Positions 44,191 to 52,012 of a DNA stretch of 64,000 nucleotides are shown in pieces. The stretch comes from Marinobacter lipolyticus (GTDB lineage Bacteria; Pseudomonadota; Gammaproteobacteria; Pseudomonadales; Oleiphilaceae), in the NCBI RefSeq assembly GCF_018424605.1, contig NZ_QTKT01000005.1, positions 205,334 to 269,333 of the forward strand, read 5' to 3'. The notes beneath the pieces are model-generated. The model had not been told where the DNA came from. It saw only the letters and a list, made by a program, of their open reading frames with translations, and searched no databases. Numbering within the stretch: position 1 is the stretch's first letter; each line of letters opens with the position of its first letter. The position numbers were made by a program, and so were the translations under genes.

Positions 44191-45597
44191 TTATTTGCCA
44201 ATCAACGACTGGCCACACACCCTCACAACGTTGCCGTTGACGCCACTGGAGCCTGGGTTGCAGTACCATGCAATCGCCTCGGCCACATCCACCGGCTGGC
44301 CGCCCTGGGACAGGCTGTTCATGCGGCGCCCGGCCTCTCGAATGGTGATCGGCATGGCGGCGGTCATCTGGGTTTCGATGAAGCCCGGCGCGATCGCATT
44401 GATGGTGATCCCGTTTTTCAACTGTTTGGCCAGGGACTCCACGTATCCGATCACCCCGGATTTGGCGCAGGAGTAGTTGGTCTGGCCGAAGTTGCCGGCA
44501 ATACCACTGATCGATGAGATGCATACGATACGGCCATTGTCCCGCAGCAGTCCGCGGTGCATCAGCTCTTCATCGATCAACTCTTCGGCGGTCAGGTTTA
44601 CCGCGATGGTCATGTCCCAGAAGTGCTCGGGCATGTTGCCCAGGGTCTTGTCGCGAGTGATGCCGGCGTTGTGAATAACCAGGTCCAGGCCGCCGAAGTG
44701 CTCCTCGGCAAAGTCCGCAATCAGCTTCGGCGCGGCGGCATCGGTAATATCGCACGCCAGTGCCTTGCCTTTGATGGCGTCCGTCACTTTCTGCAGCTCT
44801 TCCATGGCCGGGGGAATGTCCAGGCCAATCACTGTTGCGCCGTCGCGGGCCAGGGTTTCGGCAATGGACGCGCCGATGCCGCGGGAGGCACCGGTCACCA
44901 GCGCCACCTTGCCCGCTAGCGGGGCGACCGGGTTGGTCGCAGGCGCCGGTGTGCCTTTGCCAATCCGGGCAACCTGACCAGACACGTACGCCGAGCGTGC
45001 CGACAGGAAAAAGCGAATGCTGGAATCCAGCTGTTTGTCTGCACCGGGGGCTATCCACAGCAGGTTAGCGGTGGCGCCCTTCTTGCCGATTTCCTTGCCG
45101 ACGGCACGGACAAACCCTTCCAGCGCCTGCTGTGAGGCGGCCTGGGCCGGCTTGCGGCAGGTTGATGGGTCCTGGCCGATCACCAGCACCCGGGCGTTGC
45201 CGCCAAGTTTTCTGATGGTTGGATGAAAGAAATCGTACACGGCGCGAAGGTCGGTGGTGTCTTTCATGCCAGTGGCGTCGAAGATCAGCGCGGAAAATTT
45301 CTGGTCGATGTCGCCACTCAGAGACAGAGGCTGGGCCTTGTTGCCAGCCTTGGCCGAATCCTTCAGAGTATCTGTACCGTCTGCGTGATGTACCTTGGCC
45401 GCACTGGCCCCCAGCACGCTGCCAATCGCCGCAATGGCTTTCGCGCCGGAGGCGGCGCCGACCAGAATTTCGCCTTCGATGAAGGGTTGGTCCGGCCGCT
45501 TCCAGCGCGTGAGCGGAACCGGCGAAGGCAGGCCGAGGGTCTGAGCGGTGGTTTTGCCGACGGGCGTATTGACGAATTTGAGGTAGAGGTCAGACAT
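44191..45597 (-). CDS. High-molecular-weight FabG-type 3-oxoacyl reductase
   Basis: This 468-residue protein has a C-terminal SDR domain with TGASRGIGAS (235-244), HNAG and 'ISGIAGNFGQTNYSCAKSG' containing the catalytic Ser-Tyr-Lys. It also has an extra N-terminal ~225-residue domain that is flavodoxin/Rossmann-like, as in the HMwFabG (FabG4) group, which reduces long-chain 3-oxoacyl-CoA. C-terminal 'NGNVVRVCGQSLIGK' is the family ending. It is divergent from a thiolase gene across 175 bases, implying joint function in acyl-CoA metabolism. The start is ATG at 45597 with a modest ribosome site. Confidence 0.88.
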   Translation of the reverse strand: MSDLYLKFVNTPVGKTTAQTLGLPSPVPLTRWKRPDQPFIEGEILVGAASGAKAIAAIGSVLGASAAKVHHADGTDTLKDSAKAGNKAQPLSLSGDIDQKFSALIFDATGMKDTTDLRAVYDFFHPTIRKLGGNARVLVIGQDPSTCRKPAQAASQQALEGFVRAVGKEIGKKGATANLLWIAPGADKQLDSSIRFFLSARSAYVSGQVARIGKGTPAPATNPVAPLAGKVALVTGASRGIGASIAETLARDGATVIGLDIPPAMEELQKVTDAIKGKALACDITDAAAPKLIADFAEEHFGGLDLVIHNAGITRDKTLGNMPEHFWDMTIAVNLTAEELIDEELMHRGLLRDNGRIVCISSISGIAGNFGQTNYSCAKSGVIGYVESLAKQLKNGITINAIAPGFIETQMTAAMPITIREAGRRMNSLSQGGQPVDVAEAIAWYCNPGSSGVNGNVVRVCGQSLIGK

Positions 45598-45772
45598 ACG
45601 ATCTTCCTTGTAATGTGTTTAACGGTTACGAATTGCCCTACAGGTTAAGGATTCAGGCCGCATTTGGATTGACTCAATGCCGTCACCGGGGTGTCAGGTA
45701 TGCCAATGAGCCAAAAGCTGTTGGCGCTAGACTGCTCCGCAATGGATACACACGTTAATACAGGATCACATC

Positions 45773-47128
45773 ATGGCACAGGCTCAGAAAACCGCACAGA
45801 AGAAAGCGACTCCTGCCACCGGCTCTTCAGCAGCCAAAACGAAAACGCCGGCACCGGCCGGGGTCAGACGCGTTGCCATTATTGGCGGTAATCGCGTGCC
45901 TTTTGCCCGCTCCAACACCGCGTACAGCAAGATCAGTAACCAGGAACTGCTTACCTCGGCGCTACGGGGCCTGGTGGATCGGTTTGGCCTGCAGGGCCAG
46001 CGCATGGGCGATGTAGTTGCCGGCGCTGTTATCAAGCACTCGCGGGATTTCAATCTCACCCGGGAATCGGTGCTGAGCTCCGGCCTGGCACCGGAGACGC
46101 CGGCCTATGACATTCAGCAGGCCTGCGGCACCGGTCTGGAAGCGGCCATTCTGGTGGCCAACAAGATTGCCCTGGGGCAGATCGAGTGCGGCATCGCCGG
46201 CGGCACGGATACCACCTCCGACGCTCCGATCGGTGTGGGCGAAGGCCTGCGCCAGATCCTGCTCGATCTCAACCGGGCAAAAACCGCCGGTGAGCGCTTG
46301 AAGATTCTGAGCCGCTTCCGCCCGGGGCACCTGGCGCCGGAAATTCCACAGAACGGCGAGCCCCGCACCGGCATGTCCATGGGCGAGCACTGCCAGGTCA
46401 CGGCCCGCGAGTGGAGCATCCCGCGGGACGAGCAGGACCAGCTGGCGTTCGAGAGCCACCAAAAACTGGCGAAAGCCTACGAAGAGGGCTTTTTCGAGGA
46501 CCTGATGACGCCACTGGCGGGCCTCGACAAAGACAACATCCTGCGACCGGACACTACTCTGGAAAAACTGGCGACCCTGAAGCCGGTGTTTGACCGCGAA
46601 AACGGCACCATGACCGCGGCCAACAGCACCGCGCTGACCGACGGCGCCTCCTGTGTGCTCATGGCCAGTGAAGAGTGGGCCGAAGAGCACAACCTGGAAG
46701 TACAGGCCTACCTGACCTTCTCCGAAGTCGCTGCCGTGGACTTTGTGGAGAAAAAGGAAGGGTTGCTGATGGCACCGGCTTATGCGGTACCGCGGATGCT
46801 GGCGAAGGCGGGCCTGACTCTGCAGGATTTCGACTTTTACGAAATTCACGAGGCGTTCGCCGCGCAGGTGCTTTCCACTCTCAAGGCGTGGGAAGATCCG
46901 GCGTTCTGCAAGCAGCGCCTGGGGCTGGACAAGCCCCTCGGCAGCATCGACCGCAGCAAGATGAACATCAAGGGCAGCAGCCTGGCCACGGGCCACCCGT
47001 TTGCCGCCACCGGCGGTCGCATTGTGGCCACCCTGGCCAAATTGCTGGAGCAGAAGGGCAGTGGCCGCGGGCTGATTTCCATCTGTGCCGCGGGCGGGCA
47101 GGGGGTTACGGCTATTCTGGAGCGCTAG
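45773..47128 (+). CDS. Acetyl-CoA C-acyltransferase (thiolase, FadI-like)
   Basis: A 451-residue thiolase with an N-terminal Ala/Lys/Thr-rich extension (1-30) before VRRVAIIGGNRVPFARSNT. The catalytic residues are C118 (in QQACGTGLEAA), His in YEIHEAFA, His in 'LATGHPFAATGGR' and Cys in 'ISICAAGGQG'. The sequence type is that of the longer FadI/trifunctional-enzyme partner thiolases, not PhaA. It cleaves or forms 3-oxoacyl-CoA. With the HMwFabG across the divergent promoter region it suggests a fatty-acid elongation or degradation unit. AGGA lies 8 bases before the ATG. Confidence 0.93.
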   Translation: MAQAQKTAQKKATPATGSSAAKTKTPAPAGVRRVAIIGGNRVPFARSNTAYSKISNQELLTSALRGLVDRFGLQGQRMGDVVAGAVIKHSRDFNLTRESVLSSGLAPETPAYDIQQACGTGLEAAILVANKIALGQIECGIAGGTDTTSDAPIGVGEGLRQILLDLNRAKTAGERLKILSRFRPGHLAPEIPQNGEPRTGMSMGEHCQVTAREWSIPRDEQDQLAFESHQKLAKAYEEGFFEDLMTPLAGLDKDNILRPDTTLEKLATLKPVFDRENGTMTAANSTALTDGASCVLMASEEWAEEHNLEVQAYLTFSEVAAVDFVEKKEGLLMAPAYAVPRMLAKAGLTLQDFDFYEIHEAFAAQVLSTLKAWEDPAFCKQRLGLDKPLGSIDRSKMNIKGSSLATGHPFAATGGRIVATLAKLLEQKGSGRGLISICAAGGQGVTAILER

Positions 47129-47228
47129 GTATTCAGAAAACTGCCGGTTTCCTTTGACAGACTCCGATTCGCCCCTTATCATGCGCACCTCGTTGATCGG
47201 GGGCTACCCCGGGAAACAACCAGTTTGA

Positions 47229-47305
<77 letters not shown>

Positions 47306-47310
47306 CATTA

Positions 47311-47340
47311 AAAAAGCCGGTCTTTGACCGGCTTTTTTTG
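47311..47340 (+). terminator. Terminator after tRNA-fMet
   Basis: A perfect stem AAAAGCCGGTC/GACCGGCTTTT with a TTT loop and a T-run. Confidence 0.95.
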
Positions 47341-47493
47341 TTTTTGTGTCCTGCCCGTTCCTCCGCTGGATGATCTCTCCGCAAAAGTGGCCTGAATTCA
47401 CCTTCTGAAATGTTTCCCCTTCCCACACTCTGCCAACATCGGCAGACTTTGACGATGCCTTCCCCAGAACAAGAATGTTACAGGTAAGCGGTC

Positions 47494-49107
47494 ATGCAAA
47501 CAGTGGATTATGTGATTGTCGGCGGTGGGTCCAGCGGTTGTGCCCTGGCCGGCCGGTTAAGCGAAGATGCGGCGACCACCGTGGCGTTGATTGAGGCCGG
47601 ATCGCACAAGGGCGGCAGCTGGTTGATCCAGACGCCGGCAGCGGTGGTGGCGATGGTGCCAAAGAAGATCAACAACTGGGCCTTTGAAACCGTGCCGCAA
47701 CCGGGGCTCAATGGCCGCAGGGGGTACCAGCCCCGGGGCAAGGTACTGGGCGGCTCCTCGGCCATCAATGCGATGGCCTATATCCGCGGCCATGCCAGTG
47801 ATTACGATCATTGGGCCGCCCTGGGTAACGAGGGCTGGGGATTTGATGAGGTATTGCCGTATTTCCTGAAATCGGAAGGCAATCAAACACTCAATAACGA
47901 GTGGCACGGCACCGATGGACCGCTGAAAGTCAGTAACCTGCAAAGTGACAACCCGTTCCAGCAGCACTATCTGGACGCGGCCCGTCAGGTCGGCTACCCG
48001 CTAACGGACGATTTCAACGGTCCGCAACAGGAGGGGGTTGGCCTTTACCAGGTCAATCAGCTCAATGGCGAGCGCTGGAGTACCTACCGCGGCTACGTGC
48101 TCCCTCACCTCGACAGTCGTTCTAATCTCATCGTGGAATCCCAGGCGCTGGCGCAGCGGGTTGTCTTCGAGGGTAAGCGTGCCGTCGGTGTGGAGATTCT
48201 GCAGAACGGTCAATTGCGGCAGATTCGCGCCCGCAAAGAAGTCATCCTGAGTGCCGGTGCTTTCCAGTCGCCGCAGTTGCTGATGCTCTCCGGGGTGGGC
48301 GATGCCGAAGAGCTGAAAGCAGCGGGTGTGCCGTTGATCAACGATCTGCCGGGGGTCGGCAAAAACCTGCACGACCATCCGGACTTTATCTTTGGCTACA
48401 AATCCAGCGATGCCAATCTGTTGGGTCTGTCCCTGAAAGGCGGCCTGCACGGCGTCCGGCAGTTTCTGCGTTACCGCAAAGAACGGCGCGGGCTGCTGGC
48501 CTCCAATTTTGCCGAGGGCGGCGGTTTTCTGAAAACCGATCCCGGGCAGCGGGCACCCGATATCCAGCTGCACTTTGTGGTGGCGCTGGTCGACAATCAC
48601 GCCCGCACCCTACACGCTGGCCACGGATTCTCTTGCCACGTTTGCCTGCTGCGCCCGAAGAGCCGCGGGACCGTGTCGATCAGGGATCGCTCGGCGCAGA
48701 CGCCGCCGGTGATCGATCCCAGGTTCTTTGACCATCCGGATGACCTGGAGACCATGGTCAAAGGCTACAAGATGACCGACAAGCTGATGAAAGCCCCGGC
48801 ACTCTCACGGTTCATCACCAGTGATCCGTTCACCGGGAACGTCACCACGGATGAGGACATCAGGGAGGTGCTGCGAGCCCGGACCGATACCGTGTATCAC
48901 CCCGTGGGTACCTGCAAGATGGGTGTGGACGCGATGGCGGTTGTCGACCCCGAGCTGCGTGTCTACGGCATGGAAGGCCTGCGGGTAGTGGATGCCTCGA
49001 TTATGCCGAGCATCATTGGCGGTAATACCAACGCGCCCTCGGTGATGATTGGGGAGAAGGCTGCCGACCTGATTCGAACTAGTGACCGTGGGGAAACCAC
49101 ACGCTGA
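47494..49107 (+). CDS. GMC-family FAD oxidoreductase (choline/alcohol dehydrogenase-like)
   Basis: A 537-residue GMC oxidoreductase. The FAD-binding motif is VDYVIVGGGSSGCALAGRLS (4-23). GMC signature 1 lies in 'GKVLGGSSAINAMAYIRGH' and signature 2 in 'GAFQSPQLLMLSGVG'. The catalytic His-His/Asn region is 'YHPVGTCKMG...SIMPSIIGGNTNAPSVMIGEKAAD'. It probably oxidises an alcohol (long-chain alcohol or choline-like) at the inner membrane or in the cytoplasm. Its 3' end overlaps the convergent sensor-kinase gene by 29 bases. The ribosome site (AGGTAAGCGG) precedes ATG by a few bases. Confidence 0.92.
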   Translation: MQTVDYVIVGGGSSGCALAGRLSEDAATTVALIEAGSHKGGSWLIQTPAAVVAMVPKKINNWAFETVPQPGLNGRRGYQPRGKVLGGSSAINAMAYIRGHASDYDHWAALGNEGWGFDEVLPYFLKSEGNQTLNNEWHGTDGPLKVSNLQSDNPFQQHYLDAARQVGYPLTDDFNGPQQEGVGLYQVNQLNGERWSTYRGYVLPHLDSRSNLIVESQALAQRVVFEGKRAVGVEILQNGQLRQIRARKEVILSAGAFQSPQLLMLSGVGDAEELKAAGVPLINDLPGVGKNLHDHPDFIFGYKSSDANLLGLSLKGGLHGVRQFLRYRKERRGLLASNFAEGGGFLKTDPGQRAPDIQLHFVVALVDNHARTLHAGHGFSCHVCLLRPKSRGTVSIRDRSAQTPPVIDPRFFDHPDDLETMVKGYKMTDKLMKAPALSRFITSDPFTGNVTTDEDIREVLRARTDTVYHPVGTCKMGVDAMAVVDPELRVYGMEGLRVVDASIMPSIIGGNTNAPSVMIGEKAADLIRTSDRGETTR

Positions 49108-50467
49108 CACACAAGCCCGACTGACCGTCTGGTCGGTCAAGAAGTGTGAGCTTGCCTCCGTGCATTTCGGCAATCCGGCGGGCAATGGCCAGGCCAAGGC
49201 CAGCGCCTGCGCCCTGGCGCTGGTCAAGACGGGTAAATCGCCCCAGGGCTTTTTCCCGGGCGGGTTCCGGTATGCCCGGGCCCTGATCACAGATCAGCAC
49301 CCGGTATCCGTTAGCGGAGGTCTCCAGGCGGGTGTCCACTGCCGTACCCGCTGGGCTGTACTGGATGGCGTTGGCCAGCAGCGACCGCATCAGCGTGTTA
49401 ACCAGCGGAGCCTGGCAGCGGATTATGGCTGGCCTGGTACGATCCTCGAGAGAGGGTTCAATCCGTTTCTGCAACGCAAGCGGCGCGACATCGGCAATGC
49501 TCTGGGCCACGATGTCGGACAGGCTGTGGTCTTCCGGGCAAGCGCTGGCGCCCGACTCCAACCGGCTCAGTAACAGCATCTGCTCCACCAGGTGCACCAT
49601 GCGATCCACTGACGCGGTGAGATCGGCAAACTCGCCCGGGTGGCGTTCGTCGATCTTTTCCAGGTTCAGTCGTAACGCGGTCAGCGGTGTGCGAAGTTCA
49701 TGGGCGGCATCGGCGGAGAAGCGGCGCTCCCGTTCCAGGGCATCATCCAGACGGGTAAGCAAACCATTGACCGCACCTACCAGGCCACTGACTTCCCGCG
49801 GGGCGTGGCGGGTGTCCAGCGCATGAATGTTGACCGGGTCCATATGGCGAATGGGTTTCTCCAGTTTGCGCAAGGGGCGGAACCCCATCTGGATGGCGAA
49901 TGCCACGGCAATCACCAGTAAGGGCATCGCCGCCAGCAACGGCAGGATATTTCCCAACGCCAGTTCCTGACTGAGCTCCTGGCGGATGTCTTCCCGCTGC
50001 GCGGTGCGTATCCAGTAACCGGTCTGTGGATCTTTCAGGGTAAAGGTACGCCACTGGAAGCCCGTTGCCTCGGACCAGGCGTAACCGGGGTTCAGAGCCT
50101 GATCGTCGTTGGCCGTCAGGGTGTCCAGAATCGGTGTGCCGTTGGCACTCCAGACTTCAAATGCCAGCTTCTTTTCATACTTGTGCCCGGTGCCATCCGG
50201 AAGAATTTCATCATAGTCACCCTCGTCGAGAGCCCCATGGGGAAGCTGCAGTGTTTGCCGCAGCACAGCGGCCAGCTCCTCTGAAGTGCGGGTGGAGGCC
50301 AGATGTTGCACCAGTCCCTGGACGATCCGGGTGCTCTGGGCCAGTTCGGCATCGAACAGCTCCTCCAGTTCGTGGTTGCTTTCGACGTAACTCCAGGTTG
50401 CCGCAGCGCAGGCAATCAGCATCACGAAAGACGCTACCAGTAAAATAAGGGTGCGGGTCAGGGACAT
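49079..50467 (-). CDS. Sensor histidine kinase (PmrB/QseC type)
   Basis: This 462-residue inner-membrane kinase has helix 1 at ~8-28, a periplasmic segment to ~170 and helix 2 at 172-193. A HAMP linker follows. H246 in RRFSADAAHELRTPLTALRL is the phospho-acceptor, followed by the N, G1 and G2 boxes ('LLANAIQYSPAGTAVD', 'ICDQGPGIP', 'GAGLGLAIARRIAEMHGG'). The organisation and HisKA sequence resemble QseC/PmrB, sensors of metal ions, catecholamines or cationic peptides. It overlaps the response-regulator stop by 10 bases, so the pair is co-translated. The 3' end overlaps the GMC gene on the other strand. Confidence 0.92.
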   Translation of the reverse strand: MSLTRTLILLVASFVMLIACAAATWSYVESNHELEELFDAELAQSTRIVQGLVQHLASTRTSEELAAVLRQTLQLPHGALDEGDYDEILPDGTGHKYEKKLAFEVWSANGTPILDTLTANDDQALNPGYAWSEATGFQWRTFTLKDPQTGYWIRTAQREDIRQELSQELALGNILPLLAAMPLLVIAVAFAIQMGFRPLRKLEKPIRHMDPVNIHALDTRHAPREVSGLVGAVNGLLTRLDDALERERRFSADAAHELRTPLTALRLNLEKIDERHPGEFADLTASVDRMVHLVEQMLLLSRLESGASACPEDHSLSDIVAQSIADVAPLALQKRIEPSLEDRTRPAIIRCQAPLVNTLMRSLLANAIQYSPAGTAVDTRLETSANGYRVLICDQGPGIPEPAREKALGRFTRLDQRQGAGAGLGLAIARRIAEMHGGKLTLLDRPDGQSGLCVSVWFPHGH

Positions 50468-51150
50468 GCCGGCGCTCCGCAGAGCCTTGCCTGCTCGCTG
50501 TCCAGCAGGTACCCCACGCCCCGGATGGTGCGGATCACGGCTTTACCCACCCGGCGCCGAAGGTGATGGATGTGAACCTCCAGCGCATTGCTTTCAGCGC
50601 CGTGGTCCCAGCCGTAGAGCTGTTCTTCCAGCCGGCGTCGCGTGGCTACCTGGTCCGGGTGACGCATCAGGTAATGCAGGATCTGGACCTCGCTCCGGGG
50701 CAGGCTGACCGAGTGGCTGCCGATGGTCAACTGACCGGAATCCGGGTTCAGGGAGAGACTTCCGACGCACAGACCGGTGGTGTCAGATGGGGTGCCTCGG
50801 CGGGTAACCGCTCGAATGCGGGCCTTGAGTTCGGCCATCGCAAACGGCTTGGTGAGGTAGTCGTCGGCGCCGGCGTCCAGGCCCTGCAGTTTTTCCTCCA
50901 GCCCCGAACGAGCGGTCAGAATGATCACCGGCGTGCGTGTGCCCTGGCTGCGAGCTCGTGCCAGTACATCCAGTCCGTCGAGGCGGGGCAGCGTCAGATC
51001 CAGTACGGCCAGGTCAAAATGTTCCCCGGTGAGCGCATTCAGCGCCTGTTGACCATCGTCCAGCCAGTCCACTGTATGGTGCTCATCCCGCAGCATGGTG
51101 AGCATGGTGTTTGCCAGCATGTGATCGTCTTCCACAAGCAGAATGCGCAT
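50458..51150 (-). CDS. Response regulator, OmpR family (PmrA/QseB type)
   Basis: A 230-residue two-domain regulator. The receiver has MRILLVEDDHMLANTMLTML with acidic residues D8-D9, phospho-acceptor D51 (LAVLDLTLPRLDG) and the Lys in DDYLTKPF. The C-terminal winged helix has LPRSEVQILHYLMRHPDQVAT and a recognition helix ending in 'ALEVHIHHLRRRVG'. It is most similar in pattern to PmrA/QseB. The ATG at 51150 is chosen; the frame extends upstream to 51195 without homology. Two 6-5-6 direct repeats of the type bound by these regulators lie in the divergent promoter region just upstream, so it probably controls itself and the genes to its right. Confidence 0.93.
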   Translation of the reverse strand: MRILLVEDDHMLANTMLTMLRDEHHTVDWLDDGQQALNALTGEHFDLAVLDLTLPRLDGLDVLARARSQGTRTPVIILTARSGLEEKLQGLDAGADDYLTKPFAMAELKARIRAVTRRGTPSDTTGLCVGSLSLNPDSGQLTIGSHSVSLPRSEVQILHYLMRHPDQVATRRRLEEQLYGWDHGAESNALEVHIHHLRRRVGKAVIRTIRGVGYLLDSEQARLCGAPACP

Positions 51151-51201
51151 TCGTTTTCGCTCCGTGAGCGGTGGGAATTCGCCTAATTCTGGCACAGAAA
51201 G

Positions 51202-51218
51202 CTTAACGCCGGCTTAAG
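51202..51218. promoter_or_regulatory. PmrA/QseB-type box 1
   Basis: CTTAAC-GCCGG-CTTAAG: two half-sites with a five-base spacer, the format of the PmrA box (consensus CTTAAT-N5-CTTAAT). It is ~50 bases from the response-regulator start. Confidence 0.75.
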
Positions 51219-51234
51219 AAAACCCTCTCCTCCT

Positions 51235-51251
51235 GTTAAGCCAGCCTTAAG
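51235..51251. promoter_or_regulatory. PmrA/QseB-type box 2
   Basis: GTTAAG-CCAGC-CTTAAG, the same 6-5-6 format. It lies ~42 bases upstream of the hemolysin-family gene, with TTTAGTC (51260) nearby as a possible -10. Confidence 0.75.
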
Positions 51252-51292
51252 TCTCGCGCTTTAGTCTGGAGATCAGTCAAGGGGGGAATTTT

Positions 51293-52012
51293 ATGACCGA
51301 CTGTTTGACCATGCCGACCAGTATTGATCTCGCGTCCGGAGAAGCCAGGCCGGTTGTGCGCTCCGGGAACCGCCATCTGTGTGAACTGCGTGTGGGTTCC
51401 GCCACCGAACACCGGGCGGCTGATTTCATCCGTCGGCGTTTTCAGCAGGCCTACGGTGCGCGTCCAAACCTGCAGTTGCCGCCGCTGGTGGCGCTTGTCT
51501 CCGGGCATGGCACCTTGCTGGCCGCCGTTGGCGTGCGGAGCGCGGCCGCGCAAAGGCTGTTTCTGGAGGACTATCTGGATGCACCCGTTGAGGCCTGCCT
51601 GCCCGAGGCTTGCGCAAGCCGGAATGCGGTGGTTGAAATCGCGCACCTGGCGGGGGTTGAGTCCGGAATCAGCCGGCCCCTGTTTGCGTCGCTGGCGGTC
51701 TGGTTGCGGCAGTCCGGTTGGGAATGGGTGGTCTGCACCGGTACCACCCAGCTGCGGAACGGGTTCCGGCAAATCGGTATCGGGCTGTCCGATCTCGGTG
51801 CCGCGGACCCCGCCCGGCTAGTGGGCGCAGCCCGCAGTTGGGGCACGTATTACCAATGTCAGCCCAGAGTACTGGCGATTAACGTGCCGCAGAGCGTCGA
51901 CAGCCTGCGGGCCGCAGGCTTGTTACGTCAGGTTGAGTCTGTTGAGCGCAGCGCCAGTGCGACAGAGCGCGCGCTGCCCACCACGGGAGGTGGCTATGGC
52001 CACACTGCCTGA
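51293..52012 (+). CDS. Thermostable hemolysin family protein
   Basis: This 239-residue protein belongs to the thermostable-hemolysin family (named from Vibrio delta-TDH-like activity). Family traits seen are 'ADFIRRRFQQAYGARPNLQLPPLVAL', 'LFLEDYLDAPVEACLPE', 'NAVVEIAHLAGVESGISRPLF' and 'WVVCTGTTQLRNGFRQIGI'. The fold looks like an N-acyltransferase-type (GNAT-like) alpha/beta domain, so an enzyme role is as likely as lysis. There is no signal peptide. GGGGGG is just upstream of the ATG. It is 17 bases overlapping the AMP-binding gene start. It is the first gene of a train probably controlled by the PmrA-like regulator. Confidence 0.85.
   Translation: MTDCLTMPTSIDLASGEARPVVRSGNRHLCELRVGSATEHRAADFIRRRFQQAYGARPNLQLPPLVALVSGHGTLLAAVGVRSAAAQRLFLEDYLDAPVEACLPEACASRNAVVEIAHLAGVESGISRPLFASLAVWLRQSGWEWVVCTGTTQLRNGFRQIGIGLSDLGAADPARLVGAARSWGTYYQCQPRVLAINVPQSVDSLRAAGLLRQVESVERSASATERALPTTGGGYGHTA

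Noticed and set aside
45962..47188. 408-codon frame opposite the thiolase, and similar frames opposite gspD, tamA and the acyl-CoA dehydrogenases
   Set aside because: They are antisense shadows in high-GC genes with well-identified products.
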